Of a stretch of 23,286 nucleotides of DNA, positions 1 to 7,151 are shown one piece after another; position 1 is the first letter of the stretch, and each line of letters begins with the position of its first letter. The DNA comes from JALOAR01 sp964348605. Its GTDB lineage: Bacteria; Patescibacteriota; Minisyncoccia; UBA6257; Colwellbacteraceae. The notes beneath the pieces are model-generated. The model worked only from the letters and a program-made list of their open reading frames with translations. It was not told the origin of the DNA and did not search any database. The stretch lies in contig CAYGDC010000005.1 in the NCBI GenBank assembly GCA_964348605.1, forward strand, positions 1 to 23,286. The letters run 5' to 3'. A program made the translations under genes and the position numbers.

Positions 1-131
1 ACCTGTATGGCGGAGACAGAACAAGAAAAGTTAAGCTTTGGGAAAAACAAAAAAAGGGCAAAAAAAGACTTAAAGAAAGAGGAAGAGTGACTATTGCTCC
101 CGCAATTTTTAAGGAATTATTGAAAAAATAG
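1..131 (+). CDS. lepA: LepA (elongation factor 4), C-terminal end, 5' partial
   Basis: The reading frame starting at base 3 gives about 42 residues ending at TAG 129-131. The conserved LepA-specific C-terminal signature is visible: YGGD, then RK-K-WEKQKKGKKR, then an I-P-A-F-like ending. In LepA this tail follows the CTD that contacts the tRNA on the ribosome. LepA/EF4 is a ribosome-associated translational GTPase; its G domain lies upstream of the window. The family call is by recognition of this distinctive tail only. The next gene starts 25 bases downstream on the same strand. Confidence 0.85.
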   Translation, partial: LYGGDRTRKVKLWEKQKKGKKRLKERGRVTIAPAIFKELLKK

Positions 132-156
132 ATGCGAGGTATTAAAATTACAATCA

Positions 157-441
157 ATGATGCGCTATGCTATTCTTGCAGTATTTATTATCGCAATTAG
201 TTTTGTCGGTTATCAAATATACGGCATAGCGATAGATTACGCAGACCTCGTCGCTAAAATATCAGTTGTGCGAACAGAAGCAGAGCGCATAACGAGCGAA
301 AATGAAAAGCTGGTAGAAAGAATACACTACCTTAGTAAGCCAGAAAATCTGATTCAAGAAATAAAAAGAAAGTTTAATTTCCGCCTGCCCGAAGAAAGAA
401 CGATAATTGTCGCCCCACCAAGACAAGAGGGTTTAAACTAA
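157..441 (+). CDS. FtsB/DivIC-like septum formation initiator protein
   Basis: A 94-residue bitopic membrane protein. Residues about 4-24 form one hydrophobic segment, 28-58 are heptad-like and charged (a short coiled coil), and the C-terminal part carries the YLSKPENLIQEIKRKFNFR block followed by PEERTIIV, typical of FtsB/DivIC proteins. These proteins bridge divisome components at the septum. Two adjacent ATGs (157 and 160) could serve as start and no Shine-Dalgarno is seen. It lies 25 bases after lepA and is followed 6 bases later by tRNA-Gly, so all three may share a transcript. FtsL-like is the main alternative; the motif pattern favours FtsB/DivIC. Confidence 0.8.
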   Translation: MMRYAILAVFIIAISFVGYQIYGIAIDYADLVAKISVVRTEAERITSENEKLVERIHYLSKPENLIQEIKRKFNFRLPEERTIIVAPPRQEGLN

Positions 442-447
442 TAAAAT

Positions 448-521
448 GCGGAATTAGTACAGTGGTAGTACGGTTGCTTCCCAAGCAACAGACGCCAGTT
501 CGATTCTGGTATTCCGCTCCA
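448..521 (+). tRNA. tRNA-Gly(CCC)
   Basis: The acceptor arms GCGGAAT and ATTCCGC pair over 7 bp. The anticodon stem is GTTGC/GCAAC with loop TTCCCAA, giving anticodon CCC. The T arm contains the TTCGATTC element. Discriminator T518 is followed by an encoded CCA (519-521). It reads GGG codons. Confidence 0.95.
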
Positions 522-589
522 AAATTAAATTATCAACGTATATTTTAGTGATAATAATAAAAAAAAGCATGAGCGCGTCTCAAAATATT

Positions 590-1804
590 CTACTCATACC
601 TCAAAGCGTCTACCGGGCTTAGTCTTGCCGCTCTTCTTGCAGGAAAAAATCCTGATATGCAACCGATGAGAAAAGAAAAAGCTAAAACAAGAAATACGAG
701 TAGGGGAGAGATAATTACCTCTAGGGGCACAATAGGATTAATGCGCAAATAGAACTCTACTAATTTTGCGAGTCCTATCCCTAAAATAACGCCCCCCATG
801 CCACCAATTAAGCCGATAATGCCTGATTCTATTAAAAAAACTTTTATAACATCGGTATTTTTAGCGCCGACCGCTTTCATAATTCCAATTTCTTTAGTTC
901 TATCGCGTACCGAAGTATACATTGTATTTGTAATGCCGATAGCACCAACAAGCACAGCGATAAAAGCAATACTAAAAATTAATACTTGAAGCATTATCAT
1001 AATACTGCTGACCATATCAGAAACTTGTTCGCGAGTGAAAACTGTAAAAGGAGGGATGTCTGCTCTTCCTCTTGCTCTTTTTTGAGTCTCTTCTAATTCT
1101 GCCATAATATTTGCCCTTACATCATCAGGATTAAGGCCTTCCAGAATACTTACTGAAGCAAAATTAGCTCCTTCTCTTATTCCGGTAATTTGGCGCAAAT
1201 GCTGTAAGTCTAAGGCAACCATTGAGTCATCTTGACGATTTCCAAATGACCTTAAAATGCCGGCTATTCTGTATCTTCTTCCCTCAATCACAATTTCATC
1301 GCTTACTTTCATTCCTGGGAAAATTTCTGTAGGCACTAGTGGTCCAACTATAACTTCTCTTCCTCCTGCTTTTGGCCAATTTCCTTGAGTTAAATAAAAA
1401 CTCATATTTTCTATAAGAAATTCTTGTCCTCCTTCTCTTGGATAACCAAAAAGAAAAACTGTTTTAGTTTCTCCTCCGTGTCTTGCTGTTTCTGCGCGCC
1501 ATAATATAGGCACTACTAAATCTACTCCGTCTGTTTTCTCTATTGCTCGTATGTTTTCATTTGTAAGCATTAAACCTCCCATCATAGCAGTCATAAAATC
1601 ATCGGCCCCGCCTGGCATAACCATTAAAACATCTTCCCCCATCAATCTTATTTGAGTTAAAATAGCATTTTTAATACCCTCTGAAAGAGAAAGTAGAGCA
1701 ACGACTAAAAACACGCCAATTACAACGCCCAAAATTGTAAGCCAACTTCTTAGTGATCTTGTTTTTAAGTTTTTAATAGCAATTTGAAAATATTCTTTAA
1801 CCAT
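590..1804 (-). CDS. MacB/FtsX-family ABC transporter permease
   Basis: A 404-residue permease with MacB topology: TM1 at about 20-42, a large extracytoplasmic domain at 43-265, and three more TM helices at about 266-294, 323-349 and 364-388. The coupling-helix motif EIGIMKAVGAK (305-315) and the C-terminal FFPARRAARLSPVDALRYE are hallmarks of MacB/LolC/E permeases. It is the last gene of a minus-strand trio (adaptor, ATPase, permease), 29 bases after the ATPase stop, so it is the membrane component of that exporter. Unlike MacB, the ATPase is a separate polypeptide. The substrate cannot be read from the sequence; peptides, lipids or antibiotics are family possibilities. Confidence 0.88.
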   Translation of the reverse strand: MVKEYFQIAIKNLKTRSLRSWLTILGVVIGVFLVVALLSLSEGIKNAILTQIRLMGEDVLMVMPGGADDFMTAMMGGLMLTNENIRAIEKTDGVDLVVPILWRAETARHGGETKTVFLFGYPREGGQEFLIENMSFYLTQGNWPKAGGREVIVGPLVPTEIFPGMKVSDEIVIEGRRYRIAGILRSFGNRQDDSMVALDLQHLRQITGIREGANFASVSILEGLNPDDVRANIMAELEETQKRARGRADIPPFTVFTREQVSDMVSSIMIMLQVLIFSIAFIAVLVGAIGITNTMYTSVRDRTKEIGIMKAVGAKNTDVIKVFLIESGIIGLIGGMGGVILGIGLAKLVEFYLRINPIVPLEVIISPLLVFLVLAFSFLIGCISGFFPARRAARLSPVDALRYE

Positions 1805-1833
1805 ATTTTTAGTTGAAAACTATTACAAAGTTT

Positions 1834-2508
1834 TTATACTATCACGCCATCTTTAATTTTAATTATATTTTCGGCATAACTTGCAATATCTGCGTCATGA
1901 GTTACTACGATAATAGTTCTTTTTTCTGCTTTATGAAGCTCAAATAAGGTTTCCATAATTTGTTCTCCAGTTTTAGAATCAACATTGCCGGTTGGTTCAT
2001 CAGCCACGATTATTTCAGGATTATTAACAAGCGCTCTTGCAATAGCCACTCTTTGTTGTTGTCCGCCTGAAAGCTCGGTTGGTTTATGATTTATTCTATG
2101 AGCTAATCCCATATGAGATAAAATTGATTCTGCTTTCTTTTTTCTATCCGCTTCTTGCGTGCCTTGAAAAATCATTGGAAAGGCGACATTTTCAAAAGCG
2201 TTAAGATGTGATAATAAATTAAATCGTTGAAAAACAAAGCCAATTTTTTTTCCCCTTATTTCGGCGAGTTCGTCCTCTGATAAGCCAGATACATTTTGAC
2301 CTTGTAAAAAAACATTGCCTTCGGTTGGGGTGTCTAAACAACTTATAATGTGTAAAAGAGTAGATTTGCCGGAACCACTTGCTCCCATAATAGCCGTAAA
2401 ACTATTTGATGGAATTTCTAAATTGATATCTTTTAAGATAACAAGTTCTTTTTTGCCAATTTGATATTTCTTCCAAACATTTTCTAATTTTATTAATGGT
2501 GATTCCAT
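1834..2508 (-). CDS. LolD/MacB-type ABC transporter ATP-binding protein
   Basis: A 224-residue nucleotide-binding domain with all motifs: Walker A GASGSGKST at 42-50, Q-loop Q94, signature LSGGQQQR at 146-153, Walker B IIVADEP at 166-172 with catalytic Glu171, D-loop NVDS, and H-loop His204. Length and sequence fit the LolD/MacB/FtsE subfamily that powers mechanotransmission exporters rather than pore-type importers. It begins 5 bases after the adaptor stop and is followed by the permease, so the three are almost certainly one operon. No Shine-Dalgarno precedes the ATG; coupling to the upstream gene is likely. Confidence 0.93.
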   Translation of the reverse strand: MESPLIKLENVWKKYQIGKKELVILKDINLEIPSNSFTAIMGASGSGKSTLLHIISCLDTPTEGNVFLQGQNVSGLSEDELAEIRGKKIGFVFQRFNLLSHLNAFENVAFPMIFQGTQEADRKKKAESILSHMGLAHRINHKPTELSGGQQQRVAIARALVNNPEIIVADEPTGNVDSKTGEQIMETLFELHKAEKRTIIVVTHDADIASYAENIIKIKDGVIV

Positions 2509-2513
2509 AAAAA

Positions 2514-4130
2514 TTATTCAATAACTACTTGCTCTCCTTCTTCTAGTCCAGAAATAATTTCAGCCTTGTTGTCTTCTCCAATCAAGTCAAATTCTACATC
2601 CCGTCTTTCAATTAAACCATTTTTAAAAACTTGTACTATATATTTATCTTCCGCACCTATGTATTGCAATGCATTTTCTGGAATTACTAATACATTTTCT
2701 CGCAAGGCAGTTTGAATCGTTATATCAACGGTCATTCCCGATTTTATTTCTTGTGGTGGCTCTTGAACAAAAACAATCGTAGTTTCGTAATGAACTACAC
2801 CATCAACGAGTTTTTCCGTTGGGTTAATAGCCGCTATTCTGCCTTCAAATGTTTGATCGGGTAAAGCGATTGGAGCAATAATAACGGGATTATTAAGACC
2901 AATTCTCGTTATATCTTCTTCATATATATTAACTTTAATTTGTAGAGCATTAGCAGAGATAATAGAAATTGCGGGACTCATAACTTGAACCGTTTCCCAA
3001 AGTTGTTTATGAATTGTTGCTACCGTTCCTTGAATAGGACTTAAAAGCAATGACTCTGTAATCTGTTCTTCTATAAAATTAACCCTAGCTCGTGCTTGAG
3101 TTATTTGGGCTTGATGTAAAGCGAGATCAACTTGTCGCGGCCCAGCTTTTCTTATAGACAGAGCATTTTGAGCCCTTTGTAATTCTCCTTGAGCCGTGTT
3201 TAATCTTGCTTCAGCCGTATTAATATTGGATTTATTAGTTAATCTTGTTGAGGAAATATTTTGTTGACTATTTACCACGCTTGTTAAAGCAGTATTGATA
3301 GTTATTCTATTAGTGTTTACGGCAGTTATTTCTGGGCTAGTAATGCCACGGCAATGTGGAGACTTCTCACAGATATTATGCATGTCTGCGAGTGAGTTTA
3401 CGGTTATTGTCAAAGCATTTCTCATTTCAGATAAAGCAATATCAATTTTATCTCGTGTTGTATCACTAATGCCTTCAAGGTGAGAATTAACTCTACTTAA
3501 AGCATTTTCAATTTTAATTTGATTATCATATATTTCTAAGCTTTCTTGATCAAAGCGGGCGAAGTGAGTTCTTTGCATCGCACGCACGCTATTTAATGCG
3601 TTGTCTAACTGCACATAAGTTGTGCGTAAAACAGCAAAAGCGTCTTTATATGCTTGTTCTAGCGAAGTTGTTGCAAGAGAATTAATATTATTTAGATTTT
3701 GTGTCGCGCTTGAAAGCGCTGTTTCAGCGCTTGAGACCGCTATTTCAGCTGATTTTATTTCTTCTGGAGTTGCTCCAGCGAGCAATTGACTTAATCTTGC
3801 TTCAGTTAGTGCTAAAGCCGCCTCGGCTTCAGTAAGCTGTATTTCTAATTGGGTTGTATCTATTTGAGCTAATCGTTGTCCAACTTTTACTTTATCTCCA
3901 GCTTGAACATAGATTCTTGTTATTCTACCGGAACTTTGAAAATTTAAATCAATGTTTTGAACTGCTTCTACCACACCTGTTTCTGAAATTGTCTGCCTGA
4001 TTGTTCCACGCGCGACCGTTTCTAAAAGAATATCTGGTTTTGGCTCTCTAATAAATATTTGATACACGCTAATTACCGCCACCAAAGTAACAGCAACTGT
4101 TAAAATTATTTTTTTGTTTGTTCTATTCAT
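2514..4130 (-). CDS. MacA/HlyD-family periplasmic-adaptor-like protein with extended hairpin
   Basis: A 538-residue adaptor, far longer than the usual roughly 370 for MacA. One N-terminal TM segment (about 8-26) anchors it. The two lipoyl half-motifs lie at about 60-91 and 362-395, followed by a beta-barrel (about 396-475) and a membrane-proximal domain. The region between the lipoyl halves (about 95-360) is a 265-residue, Ala/Gln/Asn/Ser-rich helical segment with two Cys (254 and 260); in MacA this hairpin is much shorter. First gene of the adaptor-ATPase-permease operon. In a presumed monoderm cell the hairpin may span the wall rather than dock to an outer-membrane TolC; that is inference. 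Confidence 0.85.
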   Translation of the reverse strand: MNRTNKKIILTVAVTLVAVISVYQIFIREPKPDILLETVARGTIRQTISETGVVEAVQNIDLNFQSSGRITRIYVQAGDKVKVGQRLAQIDTTQLEIQLTEAEAALALTEARLSQLLAGATPEEIKSAEIAVSSAETALSSATQNLNNINSLATTSLEQAYKDAFAVLRTTYVQLDNALNSVRAMQRTHFARFDQESLEIYDNQIKIENALSRVNSHLEGISDTTRDKIDIALSEMRNALTITVNSLADMHNICEKSPHCRGITSPEITAVNTNRITINTALTSVVNSQQNISSTRLTNKSNINTAEARLNTAQGELQRAQNALSIRKAGPRQVDLALHQAQITQARARVNFIEEQITESLLLSPIQGTVATIHKQLWETVQVMSPAISIISANALQIKVNIYEEDITRIGLNNPVIIAPIALPDQTFEGRIAAINPTEKLVDGVVHYETTIVFVQEPPQEIKSGMTVDITIQTALRENVLVIPENALQYIGAEDKYIVQVFKNGLIERRDVEFDLIGEDNKAEIISGLEEGEQVVIE

Positions 4131-4142
4131 TATATTGATGAC

Positions 4143-4173
4143 ATTTTAACATGTTCTGTGTTTAATAGCACAA
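4143..4173 (-). promoter_or_regulatory. Candidate promoter of the ABC exporter operon
   Basis: Read on the minus strand, TTGTGC (4173-4168) lies 19 bases upstream of an extended -10, TGT-TAAAAT (-10 at 4148-4143). The adaptor ATG at 4130 follows after 12 bases, leaving only a very short leader. Confidence 0.35.
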
Positions 4174-4252
4174 CGAAAAAGCCTTAATTTATAAGTGCTG
4201 GAAAAAAGACTTATTTTAGGCGATGATTATAAGGTAAGTTTTTTAATAAAAT

Positions 4253-4324
4253 GCCGAAGTAGCTTAGTGGTAGAGCAGCCGTTTCGTAAACGGCAGGTCG
4301 CGAGTTCGATTCTCGCCTTCGGCT
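4253..4324 (+). tRNA. tRNA-Thr(CGT)
   Basis: Acceptor arms GCCGAAG/CTTCGGC pair fully. The anticodon stem GCCGT/ACGGC encloses loop TTCGTAA, anticodon CGT. The T arm carries TTCGATTC. Discriminator is T4324; the following bases are CCG, so CCA is not encoded. It lies 42 bases upstream of prfB on the same strand. Confidence 0.95.
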
Positions 4325-4366
4325 CCGCTTAAAATTAAAAAAGCACATCACGAATTACGAATTATT

Positions 4367-5320
4367 ATGCTAAACGAAGAAATGCAAAATTTAAAAAATA
4401 TAATCGCGGAAAAGTTTTTAATAGAAAAAAAGCGAATCAGAATAAAGGAGCTTGAGTTTATTGTCTCTGACCATGATTTTTGGAAAAATAATAAAGCAGA
4501 CGCAGAAACAAGAATAAAAGAATATGGCCTGCTTAAAGCAGAAGTAGAAGAATATGATGCTATATCTTCTTTAGAAGAAGCGAGAAAGTTTGAAGAGAGA
4601 TTTATAACAAAAAATAAATATGAGCATTTGCCTGCACTTATTTCTGTTTTTCCAGGAGCAGGAGGGAAAGATGCTTCTGATTGGGCAGAGATGCTTCTTA
4701 AAATGTATCGAGGATATGCGGAAAGAAGGGGATGGAAAACATCTCAAGTAGACAGCGATACAATTGAAATAAAAGGTGAAGATGCGTTTAATATTTTACG
4801 CCAAGAATATGGAGTCCATAGACTTGTGCGAATATCTCCATATGATGCCAAAAAATTAAGACATACCGCTTTTGCGTTAGTTGAGGTATTGCCTTTACTC
4901 AAGCAAGTAGATACAGACAATATCAATGTTCCAGAAAAAGATATTAAAGTGGAGTTTACAAGGTCGTCAGGTCCAGGAGGGCAAAATGTAAACAAAGTAG
5001 AAACGGCAGTAAAAATTATCCATATCCCTACCGGCCTTTCGGCATCTTCTCAAATTGAAAGAAGCCAAGCGCGTAATAGAGAAAGAGCTTTTACGATACT
5101 TAAAACAAAATTGCTTAAATTAATGGAAGCAAAAAAGGAAACAGAAATAGAAAGTTTAAAAACTCGCGTGAACCCTGAATGGGGACATCAAATAAGGTCA
5201 TATATTTTACACCCCTATAAATTAGTAAAAGACCACCGCACTGAATACGAAACAAGAAAAGTAGATGATGTGTTAGAAGGCAACCTAGACGGATTTATAT
5301 CAAATGGACTAGAATTATAA
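4367..5320 (+). CDS. prfB: Peptide chain release factor 2
   Basis: A 317-residue class I release factor. Domain order: a short N-terminal helical domain (1-85), the region with GAGGKDASDW (97-106), the codon-recognition tripeptide at 157-159, the GGQ catalytic motif in SGPGGQNVNK (201-210), and the C-terminal RSYILHPYKLVKDHRT block typical of RF2. It terminates at UAA/UGA. The tripeptide reads SPY instead of the canonical SPF. The protein is about 50 residues shorter than E. coli RF2, mostly in domain 1, and no in-frame UGA or programmed frameshift is present; tRNA-Thr immediately upstream leaves no room for one. The ATG has no Shine-Dalgarno. It is followed 2 bases later by ftsE. RF1 is less likely because of the GVHRLVR-SP context. 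Confidence 0.92.
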   Translation: MLNEEMQNLKNIIAEKFLIEKKRIRIKELEFIVSDHDFWKNNKADAETRIKEYGLLKAEVEEYDAISSLEEARKFEERFITKNKYEHLPALISVFPGAGGKDASDWAEMLLKMYRGYAERRGWKTSQVDSDTIEIKGEDAFNILRQEYGVHRLVRISPYDAKKLRHTAFALVEVLPLLKQVDTDNINVPEKDIKVEFTRSSGPGGQNVNKVETAVKIIHIPTGLSASSQIERSQARNRERAFTILKTKLLKLMEAKKETEIESLKTRVNPEWGHQIRSYILHPYKLVKDHRTEYETRKVDDVLEGNLDGFISNGLEL

Positions 5321-5322
5321 CA

Positions 5323-6003
5323 GTGATTACATTTAATAATGTTTCTAAAAAATATGGTGAGCATGAAATCGTACGTGAAGTAAGTTTTAAAATAGATCCT
5401 GGCGAGTTTGTTTCTCTTGTAGGAAAGTCTGGAGCGGGTAAGTCTACTTTAATTAAAATGCTCACAGGCGAAGAAAAACCCTCTAAAGGCAGAATTATTT
5501 TTGGTCAGTACGAGGTTAATAAATTAACCAACAAAGAATTGCCCGAACTTCGGCGGCATATGGGGGTAGTGTCACAAGACATTCGTTTATTACCTAAAAA
5601 AACGGCATATGAAAATGTAGTGTTTGCTATGGAAGTGGCGGGCAGACCGCAGAGAGAAATAGAAGAAGTAGTTCCTCAGATATTTGACCTTGTAGGTCTT
5701 AGCACTAAGATGAAGCACTTTATTAATGAGCTTTCTGGCGGAGAAAAACAAAGAGTAGCAATCGCGCGAGCAATGGTAAATCGCCCAGATGTTATTATTG
5801 CTGATGAGCCGACTGGCAATTTAGACCCAATCAATACCTGGGGTATTATTAATTTACTTGCAAAAATAAATGAGCTTGGCACCACTGTCCTTCTTGCGAC
5901 TCATAACAAAGATATAGTTGACCAACTCGAAAAGAGAGTGATTATCATGGAAGATGGTAAAATAATAAGGGACGAAGAAAAAGGAAAATACGCGCTCACT
6001 TAA
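5323..6003 (+). CDS. ftsE: Cell division ATP-binding protein FtsE
   Basis: A 226-residue ABC ATPase starting at GTG, two bases after the prfB stop. It has Walker A GKSGAGKST at 34-42, Q-loop Gln85, signature LSGGEKQR at 137-144, Walker B VIIADEP at 157-163 with catalytic Glu162, and H-loop His194. The identity as FtsE rather than LolD rests on the FtsX gene 14 bases downstream and the FtsE-like VGLSTK-----P/N-ELSGGE context. FtsEX couples ATP hydrolysis to activation of peptidoglycan hydrolases at the septum. The arrangement prfB-ftsE-ftsX is a known bacterial gene order and suggests co-transcription. Confidence 0.93.
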   Translation: MITFNNVSKKYGEHEIVREVSFKIDPGEFVSLVGKSGAGKSTLIKMLTGEEKPSKGRIIFGQYEVNKLTNKELPELRRHMGVVSQDIRLLPKKTAYENVVFAMEVAGRPQREIEEVVPQIFDLVGLSTKMKHFINELSGGEKQRVAIARAMVNRPDVIIADEPTGNLDPINTWGIINLLAKINELGTTVLLATHNKDIVDQLEKRVIIMEDGKIIRDEEKGKYALT

Positions 6004-6017
6004 TAATTAATATTTTT

Positions 6018-6926
6018 ATGCTTACTACTTTATACAGAATTATAAAATATAGTGTTCAAAACTTTACTCGTAACTATTTAGTTTCGGTAGCAACTATACT
6101 CGTTTTACTTCTTGCCGTTATTGTTTTTTCAAGCTTGATTTTATTTGGAGTTGTCGGCGAAAGGGCAATATATATCGTGCAAGACAAAATAGATATAAGC
6201 GTTGATTTCAAGGCGGACACTCCAGAAGACGCAATGCTTGGACTTAAAAACTCTTTAGAAGAACTCGCTGAAGTAAAAACAGTAGAATATGTCTCAAGAG
6301 AAGAAGCTCTTGCGAGATTCAAAGCAAGACACGAGCCAGATAGCGATATTATAAGAGCAATTGAAGAAATAGGAGAAAATCCGTTAAGAGCGTCTTTGAA
6401 TATTAAGGCACACAATCCAAGAGACCTTTCTGTGATTGCGTCATACCTAAACAATGTCGCTCTTGCTCCGATAATTGAAGCAGTAAGTTATAACCAAAAT
6501 TATCTTGTAATAAACCGGCTTGTAAGAATCATAGACATCGGTCGCCAAGCGGGATTTTTACTTACAATTATTCTTGCCGTTATCGCGAGCATAGTGTCTT
6601 TTAATACTATTTTACTTGCCATATATTCAAGCAGAGACGAGATTGGCATTATGAGGCATGTTGGAGCGTCTAATACTCTTATTAGAGGTCCATATATATT
6701 AGTTGGTGCGGCGTATGGAATATTTGCGGCAATATTGGGCGTGCTTATTATCGCTCCGCTTGTTCATTTTATATCGCCATACATTGATGTGTTAATCCCT
6801 GAAATGAATCTTTGGAATTATTTTGTAGGCAATATATTTGTAATTCTTAGTTATAACTTAATTTTTGCGATTGCTATTGGAGTAATATCAAGCTTCATGG
6901 TGGTAAAGCGATATTTACGCGGGTAA
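6018..6926 (+). CDS. ftsX: Cell division protein FtsX
   Basis: A 302-residue permease-like protein with FtsX topology: TM1 at about 21-45, an extracellular domain of about 130 residues (46-175) that in the family binds wall-hydrolase activators, then TM2 about 178-203, TM3 about 225-248 and TM4 about 270-295. The coupling helix DEIGIMRHVGAS is at 207-218. It follows ftsE by 14 bases. It ends just before a repeat-rich spacer. Confidence 0.92.
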   Translation: MLTTLYRIIKYSVQNFTRNYLVSVATILVLLLAVIVFSSLILFGVVGERAIYIVQDKIDISVDFKADTPEDAMLGLKNSLEELAEVKTVEYVSREEALARFKARHEPDSDIIRAIEEIGENPLRASLNIKAHNPRDLSVIASYLNNVALAPIIEAVSYNQNYLVINRLVRIIDIGRQAGFLLTIILAVIASIVSFNTILLAIYSSRDEIGIMRHVGASNTLIRGPYILVGAAYGIFAAILGVLIIAPLVHFISPYIDVLIPEMNLWNYFVGNIFVILSYNLIFAIAIGVISSFMVVKRYLRG

Positions 6927-7060
6927 TGTAATTTTTATCACTTTGCTAATTTCTGCGAAGCGAATTCTGGATTCCCACTTTTGAATAAATGATAGGAAGA
7001 ATGCAGAAATAACAGGACCTTTTTTAATTTTTAGTTTGTGGTTTTGGTTTTTAGTCTTTG

Positions 7061-7090
7061 TCCCTCTTTGCGGGATCTCGCATAGCGAGA
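7061..7090. repeat. GATC-joined double hairpin, copy 1
   Basis: Two abutting 15-nt stem-loops: TCCCTC-TTT-GCGGGA (one mismatch) and TCTCGC-ATA-GCGAGA (perfect 6-bp stem). Their junction reads GA|TC. The element is exactly 30 nt with no spacer. Confidence 0.8.
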
Positions 7091-7114
7091 CTTTTTGGTT
7101 TTTCTTGTTATTTA

Positions 7115-7144
7115 TTGTCGCTTGCAAGCTATAGCGTGTATACT
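7115..7144 (+). promoter_or_regulatory. Candidate leaderless promoter of the helicase-nuclease gene
   Basis: -35 TTGTCG (7115-7120), 18-bp spacer, -10 TATACT (7139-7144). The ATG at 7152 is 7 bases past the -10, so transcription would begin at or next to the start codon. Confidence 0.5.
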
Positions 7145-7151
7145 AAAACCA

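Larger units (their letters stand above)
6927..7151. repeat. Repeat-rich spacer upstream of the helicase-nuclease gene
   Basis: No gene is seen. The spacer holds a partial TTCTGGATTCCC element (about 6966), a T/G-rich degenerate array (TTTAGTTTGTGGTTTTGG-like, about 7025-7060), a 30-nt double hairpin and the helicase promoter. The same module types recur at 15004-15255, 17092-17427 and 19616-19980. Confidence 0.7.

Noticed and set aside
4325..4366. Programmed frameshift leader for prfB
   Set aside because: Only 42 bases separate tRNA-Thr from the ATG, and no upstream frame or in-frame UGA with slippery CUUU site is present.
6915..7127. Minus-strand open frame overlapping the ftsX end and spacer
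   Set aside because: It is low-complexity translation of T/G-rich words and a hairpin, with no family features.
7095..7151. 19-codon N-terminal extension of the helicase-nuclease
   Set aside because: It overlaps the likely -35/-10 promoter; the family N-terminus begins just after ATG 7152.
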